In this document: piece by piece, positions 1-7,001 of the stretch | Numbering within the stretch: the stretch's first letter is position 1 | How the letters are laid out: every line of letters starts with the position of its first letter | From: Opitutaceae bacterium UBA4094 | GTDB taxonomy: Bacteria > Verrucomicrobiota > Verrucomicrobiia > Opitutales > Opitutaceae | NCBI GenBank assembly: GCA_002382525.1 | Contig: DFYA01000293.1 | Span: 700-11,087, forward strand | Reading direction: 5' to 3' | DNA length: 10,388 bases | Translations under genes and position numbers: made by a program | The notes under the pieces: model-generated | Told to the model about the DNA's origin: nothing | Database searches by the model: none | The model's input: only the letters and a program-made list of their open reading frames with translations

Positions 1-561
1 CCCTTCGTGCGCGTGCAACCTTCTCTGCGAGCGCGCGGCTGGCCTTCGGTTGCGCAGGTGTTGCCCTCGATCATCCGGCATCTGCATTTCAACACGGAGG
101 CGGACGGACTGGTGGTGGTCGTGGACAGTGACGATTCGGTGGTGCACACGGCGGCGCACGACGCGCCGGATTATTACCATCCGCTGTGCCGGATGTGCCA
201 ACTGCGGGCGATCTTCCGTCAGACGACGAAGAAGCTACCGGCGGCGCACGGCCGCTCGCGCGTGTTGCGTGGCGTGGGGATCGCGGTGCCAGCGCTCGAG
301 GCGTGGTATTTGTGCGGACTCGAGGAGTCCGTGACCGAGGCGGCTTGGACGGCCGGGCAGGAGGCGGCGCAGATGCCTTACACGCGGCGCGAATTGAAAC
401 AGCGAACCTACGGCACCGAGCGCCCGAACCTCCAACTTGAAACCGAGATCGCGGTGCGCGAGGCGCGCCGGCACGCGAAAGACACCCGCCGACTAGAACA
501 CGACTTTCCGGGTTTCGCCGCGCTGGCGGCGGATGTCAGGGAGTGGCGAAAAGATTGTTGA
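1..561 (+). CDS. Hypothetical protein, 5'-truncated; possible TOPRIM/DUF4276-like domain
   Basis: The reading frame is open from the first base, so the true start lies outside the window; the GTG codons at 7 and 13 are not convincing starts. About 186 residues are visible. Counting from the GTG at 7, a hydrophobic strand ending in an acidic cluster (VVVVDSDDS, residues 36-44) is followed by a CxxC (C61, C64) and the segment PALEAWYLCG (95-104). An acidic DxDD after a beta strand and a later invariant-looking Glu in an 'EAW' context resemble the TOPRIM-like DUF4276 family, often found beside AAA ATPases and proposed to be nuclease-like. That likeness is by eye only. The C-terminal third is charged and helical. 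The upstream partner, which would help most, is not in the window. The last codon and stop overlap the palindrome that precedes marR. It is certainly a coding frame (strong third-position GC), but its function is uncertain. Confidence 0.6.
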   Translation, partial: PFVRVQPSLRARGWPSVAQVLPSIIRHLHFNTEADGLVVVVDSDDSVVHTAAHDAPDYYHPLCRMCQLRAIFRQTTKKLPAAHGRSRVLRGVGIAVPALEAWYLCGLEESVTEAAWTAGQEAAQMPYTRRELKQRTYGTERPNLQLETEIAVREARRHAKDTRRLEHDFPGFAALAADVREWRKDC

Positions 562-573
562 CGTCTCAACAAT
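554..573. promoter_or_regulatory. Palindromic operator, probably for the MarR-type repressor
   Basis: Perfect inverted repeat with 8-bp arms, ATTGTTGA and TCAACAAT, separated by four bases (CGTC). It lies 20 bp before the marR start and covers the last codons and stop of the preceding gene. Size (about 20 bp), symmetry and AT-rich arms in a GC-rich setting fit the operators bound by MarR-family dimers, which commonly repress their own gene. An extra half-site-like ACAACAA follows at 581-587. TTGACG (558-563), inside the palindrome, could serve as a -35 element, but no good -10 is visible. Binding is inferred. Confidence 0.65.
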
Positions 574-593
574 TAGCCTGACAACAAAACCGC

Positions 594-1043
594 ATGAACA
601 TCGAACTCGGCCATGAGCTCACCCGGACGGTGATCACCACGGCTGAGACGTTTCTTCGGGAAGGACAGCGGCTGTTTCGTCCGCATGGCATCACTGCGTC
701 CCAGTTCAATGTGTTGAGTGCGTTGGCGAACGTGGGGGACAGCATCAGCCAGCGGGAACTCGGAGATTTGTTGGTCGTGGATCGATCCAATGTGACGGGC
801 TTGGTCGATCGAATGGAGAAGGCGGGTTGGGTGCGGCGAGTGGACGATCCGGCGGACCGGCGGGTGCATCGCCTGGAGTTGACGCCGTCGGGGCGGCGGC
901 TCTGGCAGAAGATATCTCCAGCGTATGAGGCGGTGGTGCGGCAAGTGGTGTCCGGGCTCACCGAAAAAGACGCCCGCGCAACGCTCGCGACCTTGCGGCA
1001 TTTGCAGGGCGGCGCGACCGCATGGCGTCTGCCCACCGACTGA
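594..1043 (+). CDS. MarR-family transcriptional regulator
   Basis: A 149-residue winged-helix DNA-binding protein, the usual length for MarR proteins, which act as dimers in the cytoplasm and usually repress until a small ligand or oxidant binds. Residues 33-100 form the wHTH: ITASQFNVLSAL, then SISQRELGDLL, a recognition helix around residues 64-78 (RSNVTGLVDRMEKAG), and the wing with the family signature DPADRRVHRLELTPSG (85-100). The flanking helices would make the dimer interface. There is no cysteine in the protein, so thiol-based sensing of the OhrR kind can be ruled out; a ligand-binding mechanism is more likely, but the ligand is unknown. The start at 594 has no Shine-Dalgarno sequence, but the start is well supported by family alignment. 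A palindromic operator lies just upstream, and a membrane-protein gene follows after 24 bp, suggesting autoregulation and control of the downstream genes. Confidence 0.93.
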   Translation: MNIELGHELTRTVITTAETFLREGQRLFRPHGITASQFNVLSALANVGDSISQRELGDLLVVDRSNVTGLVDRMEKAGWVRRVDDPADRRVHRLELTPSGRRLWQKISPAYEAVVRQVVSGLTEKDARATLATLRHLQGGATAWRLPTD

Positions 1044-1067
1044 ATTTTCGATCAAACCAACACATCT

Positions 1068-2267
1068 ATGAAAACCTTCGAGGAACGTTTGCGCGCGGAG
1101 TCGGCGGACTGGGTGGGCGAGGGGCTGTTGAGCGGGGAGCAGCGCGCGGCGTTGCTCGCGCGGCATCCAGCGGGAGCGGGCAGTGGTCGCTTCGTGGCGA
1201 TCCTCGCGGCGGTGGGCGGCGGATTGTTGCTGGCTGGCGTGTGCCTGCTCATCAGCTCGAACTGGCGGGAAATCGGCGACTGGGTAAAGATCGGCGGCCT
1301 CGTGGTATTGCTCGTCGGTGCGTATGCGACCGGGTGGCGTTGCAAGGTCTCCCCGGGCTTGTATCCAAAAACAGGCGACGCGTTCTTTATGTTAGGCGCG
1401 GGTCTTTTTATGGCAGGCATCGCGCTGGTGAGCCAAATCTACCACATCAACTCGCGCCCGGCCACGGGTGTGCTGGCTTGGTGGTTGGGCATCGCGGCGG
1501 TGCCGTGGTTGGTGCGTTCCAAGGGCGCGCAGGCGGTGAGTCTGCTGGCGTTTCTCACCTGGCTCGGCATGGAGTTCGCCCTGCGCGACTCGTGGCTGTC
1601 GCTGCTGCCGGAGGGTTACTACTCGGAGAGCGGGATGCGGTTTGTGGCGATCATGACGCCGTTGGGTCTCGCGGTGTGGTTCGCTGGTTTCGCGCTGCGC
1701 GGCGGGCGGCACGAGGCGTTCGCTTCGTTGCACGAGAAGTGGGGCGCGGTGATCGTGTGCGCCGGACTTTATCTGCTGGGTTTCCTGCGGCACGTCTGGG
1801 GCTGGCGCAGTGAGGAACGCGCGGTGCAGTTGCTTCCGGTGCTCTTGGTTGCGGCGTTCTGCGTGCTGGCGGGGTGGGGCGCCTTGCGGGCGAGCCGACG
1901 CGAGACGCTGGCGCTGAGCCCTTGGATTCTGGCGGCGTTGGTGCCGGTGGGCGCGGTTCTGGCAGGTTGGAATCCGGGCGATCACGGCTGGTTGTGGAGC
2001 GCGTGGTCGTGGACGGCGTTGTTTGTTTTGAATGTGTTTATGATCCGCATTGGGCTGAGCACGGGCCGCGAAGGCTGGGTGAACCTCGGGTTGGGCTTTA
2101 TCGCGCTGAACATCGTGACGCGTTACTTCGACCTGTTTGGAACGATGATGGAGGGCGGGGTTTTTTTTGTGGTGTCGGGTGTGATCGTGCTGACGCTCGG
2201 CATCTATCTTGAACGGAAGCGTCGGGGCTGGCTCGCCGGCATGCGCGCGGAAAAGGAGGTCGTATGA
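1068..2267 (+). CDS. DUF2157-domain polytopic membrane protein
   Basis: A 399-residue inner-membrane protein of unknown biochemical function. The short soluble N-terminus (residues 1-40, with the 'GLLSGEQRAALLAR' type helix usual for DUF2157) is followed by about 11-12 hydrophobic segments between residues 41 and 385. The family motif NWREIGDWVKI (65-75) sits after the first membrane segment, and LVSQIYHI (120-127) in the third. The C-terminal part, with RYFDLFGTMMEGGVFFVVSG, resembles the DUF4401-type end found in related proteins, so one gene may cover what is split into two elsewhere. The tail is basic and cytoplasmic-looking (ERKRRGWLAGMRAEKEVV). The gene begins 24 bp after marR and its stop overlaps the start of the GDYXXLXY gene by 4 bp (ATGA), the usual genomic pairing for this family. 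No Shine-Dalgarno sequence is visible before the chosen ATG. The family name is a confident call, the function is unknown. Confidence 0.9.
   Translation: MKTFEERLRAESADWVGEGLLSGEQRAALLARHPAGAGSGRFVAILAAVGGGLLLAGVCLLISSNWREIGDWVKIGGLVVLLVGAYATGWRCKVSPGLYPKTGDAFFMLGAGLFMAGIALVSQIYHINSRPATGVLAWWLGIAAVPWLVRSKGAQAVSLLAFLTWLGMEFALRDSWLSLLPEGYYSESGMRFVAIMTPLGLAVWFAGFALRGGRHEAFASLHEKWGAVIVCAGLYLLGFLRHVWGWRSEERAVQLLPVLLVAAFCVLAGWGALRASRRETLALSPWILAALVPVGAVLAGWNPGDHGWLWSAWSWTALFVLNVFMIRIGLSTGREGWVNLGLGFIALNIVTRYFDLFGTMMEGGVFFVVSGVIVLTLGIYLERKRRGWLAGMRAEKEVV
2253..2260 (+). promoter_or_regulatory. Strong Shine-Dalgarno sequence for the GDYXXLXY gene
   Basis: AAGGAGGT lies inside the end of the DUF2157 gene. 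GGAGG ends 4 bases before the ATG at 2264, slightly close, and 13 bases before the in-frame ATG at 2273, slightly far. It is the only strong SD sequence before any gene in the window, and it supports independent re-initiation at this overlapping junction. Confidence 0.75.
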
Positions 2268-2770
2268 AGGACATGAAATTCACGCATTGGGTGTGGGTGG
2301 TGCTCGGCTTGCAGGTTTTGGTTCTGCTTGGCTGGGCGGGCTATCATGAGACCGTGCGCCAACTTGCGCCGACGGTGCGGCTGAAGGTGATGCCGGTTGA
2401 TCCGCGCGACATCCTTCGTGGCGATTACATGACGTTGAGCTATGAGATCAGCCGGCCTGACAAATCGCTGGCGGTGCCGGCGGATCTCGGCGGCGACGTG
2501 TTTGTCGTGCTCAAGCCGTCGGGCGGGCACCATGTGATCGAAGAGGTGCTCGTTAACGAGCCGTCGCCCGAGGACACACGTATTTGGGTGCGTGCGAAGG
2601 CGTGGGGCGCGGGGGACAATCCGCGGCTTGAGTATGGGATCGAACGGTTCTTCGTGCCGGAGGGCCATGGCACTCCCGAATTCACGACCATCGAGGTCGA
2701 GGCGTCGGTGAGTGGCACGCATCACCTTTACATTCGTCGCGTCTGGCTCGACGGGAACGTGTTTCCCTGA
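2264..2770 (+). CDS. GDYXXLXY-domain membrane-anchored protein
   Basis: A 168-residue protein with one N-terminal membrane segment (about residues 8-27, WVWVVLGLQVLVLLGWAGY) and a soluble domain predicted to face the periplasm. The family signature is exact: PVDPRDILRGDYMTLSYEIS at 44-63, with GDYMTLSY at 53-60. The C-terminus ends with LYIRRVWLDGNVFP, close to the conserved final 'DG' segment of the family. Proteins of this family are regularly encoded beside DUF2157 or DUF4401 membrane proteins, as here, and probably work with them, but no activity is established. Translation is likely coupled to the upstream gene through the ATGA overlap. An alternative start is the ATG at 2273 (three codons later). 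The next gene begins 49 bp downstream with no terminator-like hairpin between them. Confidence 0.92.
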   Translation: MKDMKFTHWVWVVLGLQVLVLLGWAGYHETVRQLAPTVRLKVMPVDPRDILRGDYMTLSYEISRPDKSLAVPADLGGDVFVVLKPSGGHHVIEEVLVNEPSPEDTRIWVRAKAWGAGDNPRLEYGIERFFVPEGHGTPEFTTIEVEASVSGTHHLYIRRVWLDGNVFP

Positions 2771-2819
2771 CCGACGTTTCTAAATTCACCCCAAGCAGAC
2801 AACGCATCCCTCCACGTTC

Positions 2820-5072
2820 ATGGTTCAGATTCCCTTCATTCCCAAATCGCACGCCCCGTTTTTTGTTGTCTGGCCGGTGGTCTGGATTGTCCGCCTGCTC
2901 TACAAAGTGCGGGTGCTCGGGGCCGATCGTATTCCGGCGGCGGGAGGCGCGCTGCTGGTCGCGAATCACCTTTCCTACATGGATGTGGTGGTGCTGCAGC
3001 TGGCGTGTTCGCGACCGATTCGTTTTGTCGGCCACGAGGCGTTTCCGCGACAGAGCTGGTTTTTTCGGATCGTTTATAAACTGTCCGGCACGATCCCGGT
3101 TTCGCCGAGCAATGCGCTTGAAACCGTGCGCCGCGTTTCAAAGGCGCTGAAGAGCGGCGAACTTGTTTTGCTTTTTCCGGAGGGCGGGATCTCACGCACG
3201 GGACAACTCATGAAGCTCGAGCGCGGGTTTGAAGTGATGGCACGCAAGGCGGGAGTGCCCGTGCTGCCGGTGGCGCACGACGGCTTGTGGGGCTCAATGT
3301 TCTCGTTCTCAGACAACAAGTATCTGCTAAAAGCTCCGCGCCTGATGCGCACGGCGGTGTGCGTGGCGTGGGGCGAGCCGATCCCTGCCGACCAGGCCGA
3401 AGCGCCGGTCGTGCGACAGGCGTTGCTCGATCTTGGTTGCGAGGCCTTCGAGCAGCGTCCGCAGTTGAAGCGCAACCTTGGAGGCGAAGTCGTGCGCCGG
3501 CTGGGTCGCGCGCCCGGGCGTCTCGTGATCGTGGACCGCACGACCGGACGCCGGGAGTTGAAGGCCGGACAATTTTTCGCGGCCGCAGCGGCGCTCTCGC
3601 GTCACATCCGGAAGACCGTGCCGGAAGCGCGGGTCGGCGTGGTATTGCCGCCTGGCGCGGGCGCGAGCATCGCCAATCTGGCCGTGTTGTGCGCGGGCAA
3701 GGTGCCCGTAAACTTCAACTTCACGGCGGGGCGCTCGGCGGCGGAGTCGAGTCTGCGCATGTCGGGTGTGAAGACGGTCATCTCGGCCGACGCGGTGCGG
3801 TCGAAGGTGCCGGCGTTTCCGTGGCCCGAGCGCACGCTCGATCTCGCCGCGACGATCAAGGAAATCGGCGGCAAGCGCGCGTTGCTGCCGTGGTTGCTCG
3901 CGGCGTGGATGCTGCCGAATCAGCTCTTGCCGTGGCTGCTGGGCGTGCCGCGTTACGGGGACCGGGCGGAGGCCGCGTTGCTGTTCACGAGCGGCAGTTC
4001 GGGCGAGCCGAAAGGCGTGGCGCTCACCCACCGCAACATCCTGGCCAACTGCTGGCAGTTTTCGACTCTGTCGATCTTCCCGACTAACGCTGTGATGCTG
4101 AGCTGCCTGCCAGTTTTCCATAGCTTCGGGTTTACGGTCAACATGTGGTATCCGCTCCTGCGCGGTTGCCGTTCGATCGCGGTGCCGAGTCCGCTCGACA
4201 CCAAAAAAATCATCGACGCCATCCGCGAAGAGGAGGTCACGGTGATGGTCGGCGCGCCGACGTTTATGCGTCCGATCTACAAAAAGGCGGAGACGGCCGA
4301 TCTGCGCTCGCTGCAGGTTCTCGTGTCTGGCGCGGAAAAGATGCCGATGGATCTCTACGAAGGATTTCTCGAAAAATTCCACCTCGAAATGATGCAAGGC
4401 TACGGGATGACGGAGGCTTCGCCCGGCACCAACGTGAACCAGCCCGACCCGCACCTGGCGACCGACACCGCGAGCGAACAATACGGCAAACGCCTCGGCT
4501 CGGTTGGACGCATGGTCGCCGGCATGACAGCGCGCGTGCTGCATCCGGAGACGAAGGATGAACTGCCCTTCGGCGAGACCGGTGTGATCGCGTTTCGCGG
4601 GGCGAACATGTTCGAGGGCTATCTCGACGATCCGAAGAAGACCGCCGAGGTGTTTCACAACGGCTGGTATATCACGGGCGATCTTGGCCGCTTCGACGAG
4701 GACGGGTTTTTGTTTATCGAAGGGCGTCTCTCGCGGTTCTCGAAGATCGCGGGCGAGATGGTGCCGCACGGCACGGTGGAGCAAAAACTCATCGAGGCCT
4801 TCGCGTTGGAGCAGGCCGAGGGTTACGCGTTGGTCGTCATGGGCGTGCCCGATCCGGGCAAGGGCGAACAACTGGTGCTGCTCACGGCGGACGACGCGGT
4901 GACCGAGGCGAGCGTGAAGGAAAAACTCACCGCCGCCGGTGTGCCCAATTTGTGGATACCGCGACTGGTTCATCGCGTGGAGCAGATCCCGGTGCTCGGC
5001 ACGGGCAAACTCGACCTCAAGGGGTGCAAGGACCTCGCGGCGGAGGCGGCCAAAGCGGCGGCGGGCGCCTGA
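2820..5072 (+). CDS. aas: Bifunctional lysophospholipid acyltransferase / acyl-ACP synthetase (Aas type)
   Basis: A 750-residue two-domain protein, near the length of E. coli Aas (about 719). The N-terminal PlsC-like acyltransferase has the catalytic HX4D motif NHLSYMD (H50, D55), and the FPEGGIS motif (119-125) for phosphate binding. The C-terminal half is an AMP-forming acyl-activating enzyme: P-loop TSGSSGEPKG (390-399), GYGMTE (527-532), the TGD motif (619-621) with the hinge after it, and catalytic-lysine motif GTGKLDLKG (K730). In Aas the second domain loads a fatty acid on acyl carrier protein using ATP and the first transfers it to the free position of a lysophospholipid, chiefly lyso-phosphatidylethanolamine, at the inner membrane. 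Key residues of both domains are intact, so both are likely active. No fused MFS lysophospholipid-flippase domain (LplT-like) is present, unlike in some relatives, and no lplT neighbour is visible. The start lacks an SD. The alternative is a related glycerol-3-phosphate-pathway acyltransferase fusion of unknown substrate. Confidence 0.9.
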   Translation: MVQIPFIPKSHAPFFVVWPVVWIVRLLYKVRVLGADRIPAAGGALLVANHLSYMDVVVLQLACSRPIRFVGHEAFPRQSWFFRIVYKLSGTIPVSPSNALETVRRVSKALKSGELVLLFPEGGISRTGQLMKLERGFEVMARKAGVPVLPVAHDGLWGSMFSFSDNKYLLKAPRLMRTAVCVAWGEPIPADQAEAPVVRQALLDLGCEAFEQRPQLKRNLGGEVVRRLGRAPGRLVIVDRTTGRRELKAGQFFAAAAALSRHIRKTVPEARVGVVLPPGAGASIANLAVLCAGKVPVNFNFTAGRSAAESSLRMSGVKTVISADAVRSKVPAFPWPERTLDLAATIKEIGGKRALLPWLLAAWMLPNQLLPWLLGVPRYGDRAEAALLFTSGSSGEPKGVALTHRNILANCWQFSTLSIFPTNAVMLSCLPVFHSFGFTVNMWYPLLRGCRSIAVPSPLDTKKIIDAIREEEVTVMVGAPTFMRPIYKKAETADLRSLQVLVSGAEKMPMDLYEGFLEKFHLEMMQGYGMTEASPGTNVNQPDPHLATDTASEQYGKRLGSVGRMVAGMTARVLHPETKDELPFGETGVIAFRGANMFEGYLDDPKKTAEVFHNGWYITGDLGRFDEDGFLFIEGRLSRFSKIAGEMVPHGTVEQKLIEAFALEQAEGYALVVMGVPDPGKGEQLVLLTADDAVTEASVKEKLTAAGVPNLWIPRLVHRVEQIPVLGTGKLDLKGCKDLAAEAAKAAAGA

Positions 5073-6046
5073 TGCGCATCGACTGTCACGTCCACGCGGT
5101 CGGCACCGGCACGAGCGGCACCGGTTGCTGGTATCGGCCGCGCGGGCTCACCCGTGTCGGCGCGCCGTTTCTCGTGCGCGCAGTAGGGCTCACGTTGGCG
5201 GACCTGCGCGGGGCGGACTTTGATCGCGTGTATGCGGAGCGTCTGCGCGATTTCGTGCGTGGCGCGGCGTCGATCGACCGCGCGTTGCTGCTCGCGCACG
5301 AACTGCCCTATCTAGACGACGGCACGCCGTTGCCGGAGCGCGCATCGTTTTATGTGTCCAACGACCATGTGCTCGGCCTCGCGCGGGAGCACCCGGAGTT
5401 TTTGGCGGGCGTCTCGATTCATCCCTCGCGACCGGACGCGTTCGAGGAATTGGAGAAGTGTCTCGCGGGCGGCGCGGCAGCGTTGAAGTGCCTGCCCAAC
5501 GTGCAAGGCATCGATTGGAATGACCGCCGGCACACGCGTTTCCTCGAACGCATGGCGGAGGCCGGATTGCCGTTGCTCGCGCACACCGGGAGCGAGCGCA
5601 CGATGCCGGTGATGGACGCGAAACTCGCCTCGCCGGAGGTGCTGACGCGTCCGCTGGAAATCGGCGTGAAGTGTATCGCGGCGCATTGCGGCACCGGGAT
5701 GATGTTGCTCGATCCCGACTACTTGGAGGTGTTCGCCGCGATGACGGAGCGGTTTCCCAATCTGTATGGCGACAACAGCGCGCTGGCGGGATTGAGTTTT
5801 CGACTGCGGCCGTCGGCGCTGCGTCGCATCACGAGCGGCGCGCTGGCGGAGCGGATTTTGCACGGCAGCGATCTGCCGGTGCCCTCAAGCGGTTTGCTGC
5901 CGTGGGCTGGAGGGATGTTGCCGTGGCGCGAGTATCGTGCGGCGGCGCGCATCGCGAATCCGGTGGAGCGGGACGCGCGGTTGAAGCACGCGCTCGGATT
6001 CGCCGACGCGACATTCACCCGCGCGGCGACGGTGTTGCGGATGTGA
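5072..6046 (+). CDS. Amidohydrolase-family (amidohydrolase_2) metal-dependent hydrolase
   Basis: A 324-residue TIM-barrel hydrolase. The metal-binding pattern of the superfamily is visible: HxH near the N-terminus (H6, H8 in IDCHVH), ALKCLPN with K139, a histidine in LLAHTGS (H171), IAAHCGTGM (H205), and the catalytic aspartate in ILHGSDLP (D267). The segments LYGDNSA and GSDLP are typical of the amidohydrolase_2 branch, which includes decarboxylases and lactonases, so the reaction cannot be told from the sequence. No signal peptide is present, so it is cytoplasmic. The start chosen is the ATG that overlaps the aas stop as TGATG; the frame stays open further upstream but inside aas, and the HxH motif is expected right at the N-terminus, so the short form fits. 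The one-base overlap points to translational coupling with aas. It ends 7 bp from the converging pqiB-like gene. Confidence 0.88.
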   Translation: MRIDCHVHAVGTGTSGTGCWYRPRGLTRVGAPFLVRAVGLTLADLRGADFDRVYAERLRDFVRGAASIDRALLLAHELPYLDDGTPLPERASFYVSNDHVLGLAREHPEFLAGVSIHPSRPDAFEELEKCLAGGAAALKCLPNVQGIDWNDRRHTRFLERMAEAGLPLLAHTGSERTMPVMDAKLASPEVLTRPLEIGVKCIAAHCGTGMMLLDPDYLEVFAAMTERFPNLYGDNSALAGLSFRLRPSALRRITSGALAERILHGSDLPVPSSGLLPWAGGMLPWREYRAAARIANPVERDARLKHALGFADATFTRAATVLRM

Positions 6047-6053
6047 GGGAAGC

Positions 6054-7001
6054 CTAGGGAGCGGTTGATCGGGTTTCCGGCGTGACCAGCAGCGGCGCGA
6101 CGCCGGCGGCGGACGACTCGTTGACCGGGGCGTCGGCCGGTTGGATGGAGATCTGCGGGCGCCAGGTGAGCCACGCTTTGTCGGCTTCGGAGGTGAGTTG
6201 GAACTCGCTGCCCTCGGAAGCGGGTGGCGCGAGGGGGCTCGTGTCGGGTGTGGCGAACGCGACACCTCCATTGATCAAGGATTCCAGCGACGTGTTTCGC
6301 AGGTGGCCGCCGCCGAAGAGGCTGAGTTTGAAGTCGAGCCCGCCCGCGTTCCAGAAGCGCGTGTTGGTGCGAACGAGGTCCACGTAAGGCGCTTCGATCC
6401 GCACGCGCATGCGCACCGAGGCGCTGTCCGGGGCGAGGCGGGTTCCCTCGACCACACCGACCTTGACGTCGCGGTAGAACACTGGAGAGCCCGCGTTGAT
6501 CGAGCCGAGCCGTTCTCCATCGAGCACAAAGCTGCGTCCGCCCTCGCGGCCCCTAGGCGGCGGCGCGCGATCAAGGCCAACGAAGCGGTCGGCGGGTTCG
6601 CCTCGGCCCGGGAGCACGTTGATCCGCGAGCCTCTCAGGATGGTGTCGAGCCCGCGAACGGCGCCGAAACTGATCTCGGGTTGCACGACCCAGAACTGCG
6701 CGCCTTCGGCGGCGAGCGAGGCGGCGCCGCGGGTGAGACGGACGTGCACCGAGACGCCGGAGAGATCGGGTTTCAGGCTCACCGCGCGCACGACGCCCAC
6801 CGAAACGCCTTTGAAGTCCACGGACGTTTTCCGCGGCTCGATGCCGGAGCCGTCCGCGAAATCGACGACGATTTCGGGCCCGTGTTCGCGGTATTCTGCG
6901 AACAACATCCAGGCGGCGGCGAGCAAGGCGATAAGCGGCACGAGCCAGATGAGGGGGATCTTGCGCGTGCGGGCGAGGTGAGGCGCGGGGTGTTCGGTCA
7001 T
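6054..7001 (-). CDS. pqiB: PqiB-like MCE (MlaD) domain protein, short two-domain form
   Basis: A 315-residue inner-membrane-anchored protein. After a basic N-terminus comes one membrane segment (about residues 15-35, IPLIWLVPLIALLAAAWMLF) and then two MCE domains, roughly 42-133 and 157-253. Each begins with the family pattern: GPEIVVDFADGSGIEPRKTSV with KGVSVGVV, and GSINAGSPVFYRDVKVGVVEG; LESLINGGVAFATP closes the second. MCE domains form hexameric rings that make hydrophobic tunnels for lipids across the periplasm. E. coli PqiB is about 546 residues with three MCE domains and a long helical tail forming a syringe-like tube; here the third domain and tail are absent and the C-terminus (254-315) is low-complexity, Pro/Ala/Ser-rich. 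It is the last gene of a minus-strand operon, overlapping the PqiA-like gene before it by ATGA. No pqiC lipoprotein gene follows. Confidence 0.9.
   Translation of the reverse strand: MTEHPAPHLARTRKIPLIWLVPLIALLAAAWMLFAEYREHGPEIVVDFADGSGIEPRKTSVDFKGVSVGVVRAVSLKPDLSGVSVHVRLTRGAASLAAEGAQFWVVQPEISFGAVRGLDTILRGSRINVLPGRGEPADRFVGLDRAPPPRGREGGRSFVLDGERLGSINAGSPVFYRDVKVGVVEGTRLAPDSASVRMRVRIEAPYVDLVRTNTRFWNAGGLDFKLSLFGGGHLRNTSLESLINGGVAFATPDTSPLAPPASEGSEFQLTSEADKAWLTWRPQISIQPADAPVNESSAAGVAPLLVTPETRSTAP

Noticed and set aside
2771..2819. Possible promoter (TAAATT at 2781-2786) before aas
   Set aside because: Only a partial -10 match and no acceptable -35 at 16-18 bp; not enough to call a promoter.
3327..4973. 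A 548-codon open frame on the minus strand opposite aas
   Set aside because: It is an antisense shadow of a gene with intact motifs in both domains; its His/Arg-rich translation matches no family and the openness follows from GC-rich codon bias.
4952..5071. Longer amidohydrolase start inside aas
   Set aside because: The HxH metal motif should be at the very N-terminus (barrel strand 1), and the ATG at 5072 forms a standard overlap with the aas stop.
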